This document shows, piece after piece, positions 55,987 through 64,000 of a stretch of 64,000 nucleotides of DNA. The notes beneath the pieces were generated by a model. It worked only from the letters and a program-made list of their open reading frames with translations. It was not told where the DNA came from and did no database searches. Location: the NCBI RefSeq assembly GCF_000423245.1, contig NZ_KE383993.1:124001-188000 (forward strand), given 5' to 3'. A program made the translations under genes and the position numbers. How positions within the stretch are numbered: the stretch's first letter is position 1; every line of letters begins with the position of its first letter. The stretch is from Ligilactobacillus ceti DSM 22408 (lineage in GTDB: Bacteria > Bacillota > Bacilli > Lactobacillales > Lactobacillaceae).

Positions 55987-56316
55987 ATGAGTAATAAAGA
56001 TTTCTTTGCGGTAACTTATAAGATATTAAGTTATCTAAAATATTGTTACGAAAACGATTTGGAAGTTGATAGGAATGTTTTTAAAGGAAGTACATTTGGC
56101 GTTTCAGATAAACAATTCATAAAAACTTTGGTATATCTTAGAAGAGACGGAATTATCAAATCTGCTAACTTTGATAAGATAAGACCATGGGAACGGATGG
56201 CTTTTGTTGACAGTGTAGAATTAACTGTTAAAGGTTTTGAGTACCTAAAAGAAAACTCAATGATGAGAAAAGCATATAAAATATTTAAGGAGTTCAGAGA
56301 GTGGGCTCCATTTTAG
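55987..56316 (+). CDS. YjcQ-family phage protein
   Basis: A 109-residue winged-helix-like protein. YKILSYLKYCYENDLEVD, FGVSDKQFIKTLVYLRRDGII and ELTVKGFEYLKEN plus KAYKIFKEFREWAPF follow the YjcQ pattern (helix, G-V-x-x-x-x-F, LxxxGYI, LTxKGxxYLxEN, KAYxxxKExxxW). The family is common in phage and prophage regions, and its function is unknown. It is followed by the second copy of the island terminator. Confidence 0.75.
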   Translation: MSNKDFFAVTYKILSYLKYCYENDLEVDRNVFKGSTFGVSDKQFIKTLVYLRRDGIIKSANFDKIRPWERMAFVDSVELTVKGFEYLKENSMMRKAYKIFKEFREWAPF

Positions 56317-56344
56317 CATTCACTAATTAGTGAGTGCTTTTTTA
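56315..56344 (+). terminator. Terminator closing cassette 2
   Basis: AGCATTCACTAA (56315-56326) is a perfect inverted repeat of TTAGTGAGTGCT (56327-56338), then T6. It is near-identical to 54532-54560. Confidence 0.78.
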
Positions 56345-56356
56345 ATACACAAAATC

Positions 56357-56385
56357 AAGGCTCTGTTAACACAGTAGCCTTTTTA
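56357..56385 (+). terminator. Second hairpin with T run
   Basis: AAGGCT/AGCCTT (56357-56362 with 56376-56381) plus inner CTGT/ACAG with a one-base bulge, then Ts. Confidence 0.6.
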
Positions 56386-56430
56386 TTATGTCTTTTTTGC
56401 TAGATTGCAGACTTTAAAGAACAATTAGCA

Positions 56431-56515
56431 AGTCTCCCAAGACTCAAAATGCGAGCAAGCTCCCAAGCTTTAAAATGCGAGAAAATTAATAGGCTCCCAA
56501 GCCTTAAAATGCGCG
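56431..56515 (+). repeat. Three tandem hairpins with CCCA loop and AAAATGCG tail
   Basis: AGTCT-CCCA-AGACT (56431-56444), AAGCT-CCCA-AGCTT (56457-56470) and AGGCT-CCCA-AGCCT (56491-56504), each followed by C/T-AAAATGCG. Stem positions 2 and 3 differ between copies and stay paired, which supports selection for RNA structure. The third tail leads into the scaffold gene Shine-Dalgarno GGAGGT. Confidence 0.75.
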
Positions 56516-56526
56516 GAGGTATATTT

Positions 56527-56757
56527 ATGAATGAAGACAAACAAGTAGAATCAGAAGTATTGGAAGACCAAAACCAAGATAATGTGGAAAAAGAAAACCA
56601 AGACGTTGATTCAAAAAAGATTGTCGAAAAGTTACAAAAACGCTTAGGTAAATCCAAAGCAGAGCAACAAGATCTAAAAAGTCAGCTATACGAAGTTTTA
56701 TTTGATATCAAAAAACCTCCTCAATTAGTTGAGGAGGTAGGATTTAAATTTATTTAA
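56527..56757 (+). pseudogene. Truncated phage scaffold gene (DUF4355-like)
   Basis: ATG 56527 follows GGAGGT. The reading MNEDKQVESEVLEDQNQDN, an acidic coiled-coil head, then DSKKIVEKLQKRLGKSKAEQ, matches the N-terminal part of phage scaffold proteins (DUF4355/DUF3573-like). After about 60 residues the frame runs into the codA terminator, so roughly two thirds of a normal scaffold protein is missing. The break near 56700-56710 is the right edge of the island. Confidence 0.6.
56710..56738 (-). terminator. Intrinsic terminator of codBA
   Basis: A perfect 10-bp stem ACCTCCTCAA/TTGAGGAGGT (56715-56724 with 56729-56738), read on the minus strand, followed by a T run there. Confidence 0.85.
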
Positions 56758-58020
56758 TTAACGTTTGAAATCAACAATTTCATCATTGTCAATCTTAACT
56801 ATTGTTTCACCTAATGTAGTATGAGCTAATACTTGACCTTTATGAATGGAGTAGTAAACAGGAACTTGACGACGAATTGCATCATAGCCGTTTTCAGCAG
56901 GCAAGATGATTAAGTTACCAGGTTTGCCGACTTCAATTCCATACTGATCAGTAATATTGAGTGCTCGGGCTGAGTTCTTTGTAATTAAATCGAGTGATTG
57001 ATTAATTTCGCTGTAACCCATTAATTGGCAGACATGTAATCCCATATGCAAGACTTGCAACATACTACCAGTTCCTAGTGGGTTCCAAGGATCAACGATA
57101 TCATCATGACCAAAGCAGACATTGATATTGGCTGCTAACATTTCTTTGACACGTGTGACACCACGGCGTTTTGGATAATCATCAAAACGACCTTGTAAGT
57201 GAATATTTACAAGTGGGTTGGCGATAAAGTTAATTCCACTCATTTTTAAGAGGCGGAATAATTTATATGTGTATGCACCGTTGTAAGAGTGCATAGCTGT
57301 TGTGTGGCTAGCTGTGACTTTATGACCTATACCAGCTTCGTAAGCACGTGTGGCTAAAGTTTCTAAGAAGCGGGATTGTTCATCATCAATTTCATCACAG
57401 TGAACATCAATTAAAACGTCATATTTCAGTGCTAGTTTAACTATTTCGTTAATACTTTCTACACCGTATTCACGTGTGAATTCAAAGTGAGGAATAGCGC
57501 CTACTGCATCAGCACCGAGTTTCAATGCTTCTTCTAAAAGTTTTAAACCATTTGGATAAGATAAAATTCCTTCTTGAGGGAAAGCCACGATTTGCAATGT
57601 GACTTTATCTTTTAATTCTTCGCGTAATTCAATCATAGCTTTTAAAGCGATTAAGTTGGGATCAGTTGTATCAACGTGAGTCCGGATAAATTGAATACCA
57701 TTAGCTACTTGCCAAGAGATAGCTTTGCGAGCACGGCGTTTAACATCTTCGGCCGTTAACATTTCTTTTCGTTCTGACCAACGTTCAATCCCTTCAAAGA
57801 GGGTACCACTTTCATTCCAGTGTGGTTCACCAGCTGTGAGAGTTGTATCGAGGTGAACATGTGGTTCGATGAAAGGCGGAATTGTGAGATAACCTTTTGC
57901 GTCGATAATTTCTTCATCAGGCGCTGTGATTTCGGGTGCGATTTTTGTAATAATCCCGTCTTCAATTAAAATATCAACGGGTTGTTCTTGATTACGTAAT
58001 TGAGCTTGTTTGATTAACAT
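56758..58020 (-). CDS. codA: Cytosine deaminase
   Basis: A 420-residue amidohydrolase converting cytosine to uracil and ammonia for pyrimidine salvage. The metal ligands match E. coli CodA with a constant offset: H54 and H56 (EPHVHLD), H207 and E210 (VHCDE), H239 (ASHT) and D306 (GHDDIVD). It follows codB by 35 nt with AGGAGG before its ATG. Uracil made here feeds UMP synthesis, consistent with PyrR-type control upstream of codB. Confidence 0.95.
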   Translation of the reverse strand: MLIKQAQLRNQEQPVDILIEDGIITKIAPEITAPDEEIIDAKGYLTIPPFIEPHVHLDTTLTAGEPHWNESGTLFEGIERWSERKEMLTAEDVKRRARKAISWQVANGIQFIRTHVDTTDPNLIALKAMIELREELKDKVTLQIVAFPQEGILSYPNGLKLLEEALKLGADAVGAIPHFEFTREYGVESINEIVKLALKYDVLIDVHCDEIDDEQSRFLETLATRAYEAGIGHKVTASHTTAMHSYNGAYTYKLFRLLKMSGINFIANPLVNIHLQGRFDDYPKRRGVTRVKEMLAANINVCFGHDDIVDPWNPLGTGSMLQVLHMGLHVCQLMGYSEINQSLDLITKNSARALNITDQYGIEVGKPGNLIILPAENGYDAIRRQVPVYYSIHKGQVLAHTTLGETIVKIDNDEIVDFKR

Positions 58021-58055
58021 GAGTAGCCTAACCTCCTAATATTGAACTAATTCTA

Positions 58056-59321
58056 TTATGCTTCAACTTTTTGGTTGTTTTCAACTGTTTTCTTCACAAA
58101 AACTTTTGTTAAGATGACATATGTGACAACTGCTGTGAGGACTGAGTTAACAGGTGTGATTCCAGGGATTAAGTAAGCTCCTGCCACACCGGCTGCCCAA
58201 GCGATAATCGCGATTGGGTTGATGGCTTTGAATTTAGTTGTTTTAAAGTCAGCGTATTTACCACGTTTTACTAAGAAGAAGTCCGCGATTAAGATGGCAC
58301 CTGCTGCTGGGATAAAGGAGTTAAGCATACTTAACCAAGTCATAAAGTTACTATATAAGATCATTGATAAGCAAGTTCCTAAGATTCCGTTGAAGATGAC
58401 CATTCTGTTTTTAGGTTGTTTAGTAATGTTTGAAAATCCTAAACCGGATCCGTAAAGGGCGTTATCATTTGTTGTCCAGATGTTTAAGCCTAAGATAATA
58501 ACTGCTGGGATGATTAAGCCTTGTGTAAACATAACTTCGGAAATATCTGCTTTTCCGGTTGCCATGGCTCCGATTGCGCCGAATGCTAGCATTAAAGAGT
58601 TACCGATTAAAAAGGCGATGACTGTTGTTGAAACGGCTGTTTTCTTGTTTTTAGAGAAGCGGGTAAAATCAGGTGTTAATGTTCCGCCGCTGATAAATGT
58701 TCCGACAACTGCTGCTAATGCGACATTCATAGACATTGAAGAGCCGTTCGAGTTTAAAGCGATTAATTCAGTTAATCCACCAGCGTCGACAATTGCTTTT
58801 CCGGCTGAAGTTGAACCGAGGATTGCGATAGCGGGTACGGCGATAATACTTAAGATGGTGAGTGATTTCATACCGAAGTAGGCGGTTGCTGTCATTAATA
58901 GGCCAGCGACGATGATTAAAAGCCAAACGTTTAAGCCGGTAACTTTTGCGACTGGGATAGCGAACATGGCAACCCCAACGCCGAACCAACCAACTTGTGT
59001 GATGGAAACGAGGAATGAAACAAGGTAAGAACCTTTTTCGCCAAATGAGTAGCGAGCGAGTAAGTGAGTTGAAAGGCCAGTTGCTCCGGCCATATAAGAT
59101 AATAGACCAGTGTAGATACATAGTAAGATATTTCCTAAAATAACGGCTTTGGCAAAATCACCAAAACTAAGTTGGGTTCCGATATTTCCACCGGCGAGCA
59201 TACTTCCTGAGAAGAAGGCGAAACCTAACATAACCATTAACATGGAGAAAAATTCTTTGCGAGCTCCTTGAGGGATAGCCTCTAAAGAGTAGTCGTGATC
59301 GATGTGCTGCTTGTTGTTCAT
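58056..59321 (-). CDS. codB: Cytosine permease
   Basis: A 421-residue NCS1-family cytosine-proton symporter with about 12 TM helices. Family features: the N-terminal DYSLEAIPQGARKEFFSML, MLGFAFFSGSMLAGG in TM1, GLSTHLLARYSFGEKGSYL, and ISGGTLTPDFTRFSK. It is the first gene of the operon and lies downstream of a PyrR-type attenuator; AAAGGAAG precedes the ATG. Confidence 0.94.
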   Translation of the reverse strand: MNNKQHIDHDYSLEAIPQGARKEFFSMLMVMLGFAFFSGSMLAGGNIGTQLSFGDFAKAVILGNILLCIYTGLLSYMAGATGLSTHLLARYSFGEKGSYLVSFLVSITQVGWFGVGVAMFAIPVAKVTGLNVWLLIIVAGLLMTATAYFGMKSLTILSIIAVPAIAILGSTSAGKAIVDAGGLTELIALNSNGSSMSMNVALAAVVGTFISGGTLTPDFTRFSKNKKTAVSTTVIAFLIGNSLMLAFGAIGAMATGKADISEVMFTQGLIIPAVIILGLNIWTTNDNALYGSGLGFSNITKQPKNRMVIFNGILGTCLSMILYSNFMTWLSMLNSFIPAAGAILIADFFLVKRGKYADFKTTKFKAINPIAIIAWAAGVAGAYLIPGITPVNSVLTAVVTYVILTKVFVKKTVENNQKVEA

Positions 59322-59349
59322 TGTAAAACTTCCTTTCTTTTTAAGTACC

Positions 59350-59505
59350 TAAAAAGAAAAACCCCTTGCAGAATTTGCAAGGGGTTTAGAATTTGCAACA
59401 AGAGACACAAAGCTACACTGAGGGCAACTTTATGTACACTGCGTCAAAATTACAATCTTTTATAATTTTCTTCCGAAAACCTTGCCAGTTTCTCTGAACT
59501 GAATT
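59350..59505 (-). ncRNA. PyrR-type attenuator leader of codBA
   Basis: On the minus strand, TCAGTTCAGAGAAACTGG (59502-59485) resembles the PyrR-binding hairpin consensus (GTCC-x-GAGAGGCT; 11 of 14 with stem-compensating changes), followed by GCAAGG as in known PyrR leaders. A terminator (arms at 59386-59376 and 59370-59360, then Ts) lies downstream, and its CCTTGC can pair with GCAAGG, giving the expected antiterminator alternative. Confidence 0.75.
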
Positions 59506-59509
59506 AAAG

Positions 59510-59677
59510 GTACTATATTTATTTGTTACAAGTAATCTAGCACGCTGTACGATTTTTGTAAATAGCCAAATAAATATTGCAGACAACAGAAATAGGTTTG
59601 AGATACGTATAAAGCTTGATTTAATTATGTTTGTGGAACTTTTAATTTATGCAAAAAAATTGTTACTTTGTACAAAA
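59510..59677. other. Intergenic stretch with no recognised feature
   Basis: Beyond the PyrR leader and a weak minus-strand -10 (TATAGT, about 59511-59516), I see no gene, repeat or RNA here; it is AT-rich. Confidence 0.5.
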
Positions 59678-59980
59678 TTAACGGAAAAATAAATTGTTGT
59701 GGGCTGTTTTAAAACCTAAAATCCGTTTTTGATGTTGAGTTTTTGGAAAAATAACTTTAATTTGATAGTCTTGCCATTCGGTTGGTTGTTGAAATAAATC
59801 AGTAATCGTGAGGGCGTTTTGAGAACAACAAGTGGGTCCTTGATTACTAAAATAAATAACTTTTTTATGCTGATCAGCGTTTAAAGTTGTGATAGGAAAA
59901 GACAACTGCTGATTACTGTAAAAAAGTTGGATTTCTGGTGGTAAATTATGGGTTAATAAGCGTAATTCAGAATAGTTCAT
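59678..59980 (-). CDS. Unknown 100-residue protein
   Basis: ATG 59980 follows GGAGG at 6 nt, giving MNYSELRLLTHNLPPEIQLFY at the start; the ORF extends 16 codons further without a Shine-Dalgarno. It has no TM segment. The CCSQ and ITDLF segments and a terminal basic stretch (KRILGFKTAHNN) do not match a family I recognise. It is divergent from rnz. No obvious terminator follows. Confidence 0.6.
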   Translation of the reverse strand: MNYSELRLLTHNLPPEIQLFYSNQQLSFPITTLNADQHKKVIYFSNQGPTCCSQNALTITDLFQQPTEWQDYQIKVIFPKTQHQKRILGFKTAHNNLFFR

Positions 59981-60091
59981 AAATAGCCTCCTGCAAGTAA
60001 CGGTATCAAAAGTAATGTTGTTTTTCAATTAAAAGCAAATATAGTATTATTAGAAGTGAAGCTAGCATATTAATTAACATCATTCATATGT

Positions 60092-60097
60092 TAAAAT
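60092..60097 (+). promoter_or_regulatory. Extended -10 upstream of rnz
   Basis: TATGT-TAAAAT, about 54 bp before the rnz ATG, no good -35. Confidence 0.4.
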
Positions 60098-60150
60098 AAT
60101 ATGATGTAAAGAAATTAAAAGAATGAATTTAGATAGGATTTTATATAAGA

Positions 60151-61086
60151 ATGGAAATTGAATTTTTAGGAACGGGTGCTGGTTCACCCTCAAAAACACG
60201 TAATGTCACTGCAATCGCATTAAAACTATTAGCGGAATGTAACTCAATTTGGTTATTTGATGTTGGTGAAGGAACACAACACCAAATTTTAAAAACAAAT
60301 ATCCGTCCGCGAAAAGTTAATAAAATATTTATTACACATTTACATGGTGATCATATTTTTGGTTTGCCAGGCTTTTTAAGTAGCCGCTCTTTCCAAGGTG
60401 GCGAACAAATGGGGCCATTAACAATTTATGGACCAAAAGGTATCGAAAATTATGTGCGGACATCATTACAAGTGTCACAAACTAAGTTAACTTATAAAGT
60501 TAATTTTGTAGAAATCAAAGAAGAAGGCACTTTATTTGAAGATGATCATTTCAAAGTAACTTGTCAAAAACTGGATCATCGGATCACATGTTTTGGTTAT
60601 CGTGTGGAAGAAAAAGATTATCCGGGTGAATTGCTTGTGGATAAGTTAAGAGAGCAACAAATTCCATCTGGTCCATTATACGGTCGTTTGAAAGCTGGAG
60701 AAGTGGTAACGTTAGAAGATGGCCGAGTAATCGATGGAAAAGATTTTATTGGTGAAGCTAAAAAGGGTCGGACAGTTACGATTTTAGGTGATACACGTCA
60801 AATCGCTAGTGTTGCTGAACTCGCCCAAGATGCTGATGTTTTAGTGCATGAAAGTACTTTTGGTAAAGACGAAGCACGTTTAGCACATAATTATTATCAT
60901 TCGACATGTGTCCAAGCTGCCGAAGTGGCGAAAGAAGCACGTGTCCAAAAATTACTTTTAACTCATATTTCAGCACGTTATGTAGGGTATTTAGCCCAAC
61001 ATTTAGAAAATGATGCCCAAAAAGTATTTGAAAATACAAAAGTAGTGAAAGATTTTTATGTTGAAGATGTTGAATTTAGAAAATAA
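60151..61086 (+). CDS. rnz: Ribonuclease Z
   Basis: A 311-residue metallo-beta-lactamase-fold endonuclease that matures tRNA 3' ends. The metal motif is H63-x-H65-x-D67-H68 ([14 protein letters not shown]), with the phosphate loop [12 protein letters not shown] and GDTR at about 216. This matters here because the tRNA-Gly gene at 9.1 kb lacks an encoded CCA. The SDR gene follows after 15 nt. Confidence 0.96.
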   Translation: MEIEFLGTGAGSPSKTRNVTAIALKLLAECNSIWLFDVGEGTQHQILKTNIRPRKVNKIFITHLHGDHIFGLPGFLSSRSFQGGEQMGPLTIYGPKGIENYVRTSLQVSQTKLTYKVNFVEIKEEGTLFEDDHFKVTCQKLDHRITCFGYRVEEKDYPGELLVDKLREQQIPSGPLYGRLKAGEVVTLEDGRVIDGKDFIGEAKKGRTVTILGDTRQIASVAELAQDADVLVHESTFGKDEARLAHNYYHSTCVQAAEVAKEARVQKLLLTHISARYVGYLAQHLENDAQKVFENTKVVKDFYVEDVEFRK

Positions 61087-61101
61087 AGGAGCGTTTTTAA
61101 G

Positions 61102-61911
61102 ATGAAAGGTTATAAACAGTTAAAAGATTTACGCGGTAAAGTTGTTGTTATTACAGGTGCTTCATCTGGATTAGGTGAAAAAATTGCTTATAATGCAGCC
61201 AGTCGTGGTGCGATTGTTGTGGGATGTGCGCGCAACTTTACGAAACTTGAAAAAGTTATGCGGACTTGTGAAGAATTATCTGGTCAACCAGCTCATATTT
61301 ATACTTTAGATGTTAGTCAACCAAATCAAATTGATCGAGTTGTTGCTAAAATCGAAACTGAAGTCGGTCCAATTGCCGTTTTAGTGAATAGTGCCGGTTT
61401 TGGTTTAATGGAAGAAGCTTTAAAAATTGAACGTCCAGTGACTGAAGATATGTTCCGTGTTAATGTTTTGGGATTGATTTATATGACACAAAATGTTGCT
61501 TTACACATGGCGGAACGTCGTTGTGGTGCAATTATTAATATTGCTTCGATGGCTGGTAAAATTTCAACACCAAAATCATCTGTTTATTCAGCAACGAAAG
61601 CAGCTGTCTTAGGCTATTCCAATTCATTACGATTAGAATTAAAACCATTAGGAATTTCTGTTTTAACAGTTAATCCTGGACCAATTGCGACAAACTTTTT
61701 CAATATTGCGGATAAATCTGGTAAGTACTTAGATAGTTTAGGCAATGTTGTTTTAGACCCTGTTGTAGTGGCTGACAAGATTATGCGCACGATTGGTACA
61801 AATAAGCGTGAAGTTAATGTTCCTTATATTATGGAATTAGGTCATCACGTTTATCAAATGTTTCCACATTTTGGGGACTTTTTAACAAATGGAATCTTTA
61901 ATAAAAAATAA
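61102..61911 (+). CDS. Short-chain dehydrogenase/reductase (YqjQ/DltE-like)
   Basis: A 269-residue classical SDR. The cofactor loop is VVITGASSGLGEK, then NSAGFG, catalytic Ser in INIASMAG and YSATK, with VNPGPIATNF after it. The C-terminal tail ends HHVYQMFPHFGDFL. Such genes sit between rnz and recJ in many Lactobacillaceae. The substrate is unknown. Ribosome binding site AAAGGAG. Confidence 0.9.
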   Translation: MKGYKQLKDLRGKVVVITGASSGLGEKIAYNAASRGAIVVGCARNFTKLEKVMRTCEELSGQPAHIYTLDVSQPNQIDRVVAKIETEVGPIAVLVNSAGFGLMEEALKIERPVTEDMFRVNVLGLIYMTQNVALHMAERRCGAIINIASMAGKISTPKSSVYSATKAAVLGYSNSLRLELKPLGISVLTVNPGPIATNFFNIADKSGKYLDSLGNVVLDPVVVADKIMRTIGTNKREVNVPYIMELGHHVYQMFPHFGDFLTNGIFNKK

Positions 61912-61928
61912 GAGTGAGGGGATTAATG

Positions 61929-62273
61929 ATGAAAAATCAAATACGTTTAATTGTTGGTGCAATTTTGATTTTAATTATTGTGATTTTTTCTTGGATGAAT
62001 GCGCAACCTGTAACGGTTAATTTCGCATTTCAAGAAATTACATTACCATTAGTTATTGTGCTAGTCGGATGTGTTGTTTTCGGGATTTTAATTGCGATGG
62101 TCTTTTCTATGGCAACAATTTATAAATTGAAAAGCAAATTAAAAGAAATAACGAAACGCATGAACGCATTAGATGCAATGCAACGTGGGGGACAAGAAAC
62201 AAAAACAACTGAACATAAACATGTGGAAATTGTGAAAGAACCACAAAAATCAGTTCCAACAACTAAGGAGTAG
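61929..62273 (+). CDS. lapA: LapA-family membrane protein (DUF1049)
   Basis: A 114-residue protein with two TM helices (about 6-24 and 40-62), an NAQPVTVNFAFQEI loop between them typical of LapA, and a cytoplasmic coiled coil with a charged tail. E. coli LapA/B regulate LPS synthesis, but the Gram-positive role is unknown. I choose ATG 61929, 7 nt after GAGGGG; ATG 61926 and GTG 61914 are alternatives. recJ starts just after its stop. Confidence 0.85.
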   Translation: MKNQIRLIVGAILILIIVIFSWMNAQPVTVNFAFQEITLPLVIVLVGCVVFGILIAMVFSMATIYKLKSKLKEITKRMNALDAMQRGGQETKTTEHKHVEIVKEPQKSVPTTKE

Positions 62274-62280
62274 AGTGTTA

Positions 62281-64000
62281 GTGGTAAAACAAAAATATAA
62301 TTGGCAAACTAGCACAAAAAGTGATCAAGCTTTAATTACAGAATTAGCGCAAGCAACTGACTTATCACCAGTTTTGTGTGAATTGTTAGTGCAAAAAGGT
62401 TATCAAACACCGGAAGCAATTCAAAAGTTTATCCAACCAAGTGAAAAAAATTTATACGATCCTTACTTGATGCATGATATGGCGGTCGGTGTTGAACGGA
62501 TTCGTCAAGCAATCTATGAACAAGAAAAGATAGTGATTTATGGAGATTATGATGCTGATGGAATTACTAGTACATCAGTTATGTATGAAACACTAGAACA
62601 ACTCGGTGCGGTTGTGGAATATTATATTCCTGATCGTTTTACTGATGGTTATGGTCCAAATAAAGCTGTTTATCAGTATTTAATTGATATGGGAGCACAA
62701 TTAATTATTACTGTTGATAATGGTGTTTCCGGAGCAGAAGCCATTTCTTATGCGAAAAGTCGGGGCGTCGATGTTGTGGTGACTGATCACCATGAATTAC
62801 CGCAAGAATTGCCTACTGATGCAGTCGCGATTATTCACCCACGTCATCCGCAAGGAGAATATCCTTTTGGTGATTTGGCAGGTGTTGGGGTAGCTTTTAA
62901 AGTAGCAACAGCTTTATTAGAAGGTCCACCAAGTGATTTGTTGGATTTAGTTGCGATTGGGACTGTGGCAGATTTAGTTTCATTAACTGATGAAAATCGT
63001 GCTTTAGTGAAATTTGGGATCAACGCTTTACAAAATACGTATCGTTCTGGCTTGTTAGCTTTATTCGCTAAAGGTCAAATTGAACAGGCTACAATCGATG
63101 AAGTGGCGATTGGTTTTAAACTGGCACCACGTTTAAATGCATTAGGTCGTATGGAAAGTGGTCAAATTGGTGTTGAATTATTAACGTCACTCGATGATGA
63201 ACGGGTTGAAGAAATTGCAGAACATGTGCAAACATTAAATAATCAACGGATTGAGATTGTAGATGCTATTACACAGGCTGCTTTACAACAAGCCCAACAA
63301 CAAAGTGATCATTTGATTAATGTAGTCTGGCAAGAAAACTGGCATGAAGGTGTTTTAGGAATTGTAGCTAGTCGATTGGTTGAAGCAACTAATAAACCGA
63401 CGCTAGTCTTGAATTATGATCCAGAAAAAGAACTCTTAAAAGGTTCTGGGCGATCAGTTGCTGGTTTTAATTTATATCAAGGTTTAGATCCTCATCGTGA
63501 TTTGTTAACAAGTTTCGGTGGACATCATATGGCTTGTGGCTTAACCGTTGCGAAAGATCAAATAGAAAATTTAATTGCTATTTTAGAAGAGGAAGCACAA
63601 AAGCAAGAATTAACTACAGAACAAAAATCAGACTTACAATTAGCTGGAGATTTAACATTAGCTGAGGTTGATTTAGATTTGTTGGCTGAAATAGAAAAGT
63701 TAAAACCATATGGTACTGATAATGAGCAACCATATTTCGCTTTTCATGATTATCGAATTGAACAGGCACAAATCGTTGGTAAGAACCAAAATTGTTTAAG
63801 ATTAATGCTGAGTGCGACTAATCAACAAAAAATTACAGCGATTGGATTTTCGCTTCCAGATGCAACTTTACAAAAAATTGTACAACAACCTAACGGTACA
63901 AAAATCGTTGGTTCCTTGAATAAGAATGTTTGGAAGAATAATGTTAGTGCGCAAATTATGTTAAAAGACGTTGCTTATGAGGGGATTTATTTTAACGATT
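62281..64000 (+). CDS. recJ: Single-stranded-DNA exonuclease RecJ, 3' end outside window
   Basis: The frame is open to the window end (at least 573 codons). A DHH-family nuclease: motif I YGDYDADG (D89, D91, D93), then TVDNG, VTDHHELP (DHH), APRLNALGRM, and the DHHA1 segment with GSGRSVAGFNLY and GGHHMACG. It resects 5' ends in recombination and repair. The start is GTG 62281, 10 nt after AAGGAG at the end of lapA; GTG 62275 is the alternative. Longer Gram-positive forms have a C-terminal extension. Confidence 0.95.
   Translation, partial: MVKQKYNWQTSTKSDQALITELAQATDLSPVLCELLVQKGYQTPEAIQKFIQPSEKNLYDPYLMHDMAVGVERIRQAIYEQEKIVIYGDYDADGITSTSVMYETLEQLGAVVEYYIPDRFTDGYGPNKAVYQYLIDMGAQLIITVDNGVSGAEAISYAKSRGVDVVVTDHHELPQELPTDAVAIIHPRHPQGEYPFGDLAGVGVAFKVATALLEGPPSDLLDLVAIGTVADLVSLTDENRALVKFGINALQNTYRSGLLALFAKGQIEQATIDEVAIGFKLAPRLNALGRMESGQIGVELLTSLDDERVEEIAEHVQTLNNQRIEIVDAITQAALQQAQQQSDHLINVVWQENWHEGVLGIVASRLVEATNKPTLVLNYDPEKELLKGSGRSVAGFNLYQGLDPHRDLLTSFGGHHMACGLTVAKDQIENLIAILEEEAQKQELTTEQKSDLQLAGDLTLAEVDLDLLAEIEKLKPYGTDNEQPYFAFHDYRIEQAQIVGKNQNCLRLMLSATNQQKITAIGFSLPDATLQKIVQQPNGTKIVGSLNKNVWKNNVSAQIMLKDVAYEGIYFND

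Larger units (their letters stand above)
53862..56710. mobile_element. Prophage head-module remnant with duplicated toxin-immunity cassettes
   Basis: Between the oatA and codA terminators lie, in order: a free-standing toxin-like domain, an acidic partner, a frameshifted small phage gene, the 3' part of a MuF minor head gene with a toxin-like tail, its acidic partner, a YjcQ gene, three hairpin repeats and the start of a scaffold gene. The MuF-to-scaffold order matches siphophage head modules. Portal, capsid, integrase and lysis genes are absent. I found no clear flanking direct repeats. Confidence 0.82.

Noticed and set aside
56434-56515. CRISPR-like spaced repeats
   Set aside because: There are only three copies of about 22 nt, with 4 and 12 nt between them, and each folds on itself with changing stems. 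Spacers are too short for CRISPR, so they are listed as hairpin repeats.
56449-56526. N-terminal extension of the scaffold ORF to 56449
   Set aside because: The extension translates the hairpin repeats; a normal Shine-Dalgarno precedes ATG 56527.
53862-56710. attL/attR sites around the phage remnant
   Set aside because: I compared the two edges by eye and found no convincing direct repeat; the edges coincide with host terminators and look like deletion junctions.
58480-59121. Long ORFs within codB on both strands (plus 58219-58881, minus 58768-59121)
   Set aside because: They are frame shadows of a conserved 12-TM permease, with no starts or ribosome binding sites of their own.
1-64000. Insertion sequences, rRNA genes or a replication origin
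   Set aside because: No transposase-like reading frame, rRNA segment or DnaA-box cluster was recognised on either strand.

Overview
The window is 64 kb of low-GC chromosome from a Gram-positive bacterium of the order Lactobacillales, most likely Lactobacillaceae. The reasons are the DnaB/DnaI primosome pair, T-box leaders on argS and thrS, PrsA, EcsAB and OatA, and the neighbourhoods polA-mutM-coaE-nrdR-dnaB-dnaI-thrS and rnz-SDR-lapA-recJ. The species cannot be fixed from the sequence alone. Almost everything is conserved housekeeping DNA; one roughly 2.9-kb island (about 53.86-56.71 kb) is a decayed prophage head module and is the unusual part.

Layout. 0-7 kb: partial pepV, a YbjQ-like protein, a UspA protein, a membrane protein, an APC amino-acid permease, a nucleotidyltransferase-like protein, ackA with a cre-like site, and a deoxynucleoside kinase. 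7-15 kb: purB, a DUF2187 protein, tRNA-Gly(CCC), argS behind an Arg T-box, a Crp/Fnr-like regulator, argR, a class A penicillin-binding protein and a YheA-type protein. 15-27 kb: yhaM, then leftward prsA, a coiled-coil protein and hit; rightward ecsA-ecsB-ytmP-trmB-ytpP-ytpR, sftA, murC and a Bax-inhibitor-1 protein. 27-38.4 kb: polA-mutM-coaE-nrdR-dnaB-dnaI, the thrS T-box and thrS, then the L20-type leader with infC-rpmI-rplT; infC appears to start at ATA. 38.5-46 kb: yqeG-yqeH-yhbY-nadD-yqeK-rsfS-methyltransferase-tmcAL, yceD-rpmF (rpmF is only 58 codons), engB and a MazG-like gene. 46-54 kb: a 47-residue protein, an amino-acid ABC transporter behind what look like tandem ARG boxes, uvrC, obg and oatA. 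56.7-59.5 kb: leftward codB-codA behind a PyrR-type attenuator. 60-64 kb: rnz, SDR, lapA and the start of recJ.

The phage island holds two diverged copies of a toxin-immunity pair. Copy 1 is a free-standing toxin-like C-terminal domain with an acidic partner. Copy 2 is the end of a MuF minor head protein carrying the same domain, overlapping its own partner. A MNLQLFGK sequence lies exactly between the MuF part and the toxin-like part. It looks like the LNLQFF/A site that the Prp protease cuts in ribosomal protein L27 and in some phage capsid proteins, which suggests proteolytic release of the toxin. Just upstream of a truncated scaffold gene are three tandem hairpins with an invariant CCCA loop, compensatory stem changes and a conserved AAAATGCG tail: a candidate new RNA element.

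Regulatory logic. ArgR probably controls its own gene and the amino-acid ABC transporter, since ARG-box-like sites overlap both promoters. argS and thrS respond to tRNA charging, codBA to pyrimidines through PyrR, the IF3-L35-L20 operon to L20 and to the rare infC start codon, and ackA probably to CcpA. All functional statements rest on reading motifs by eye; no database search was run.
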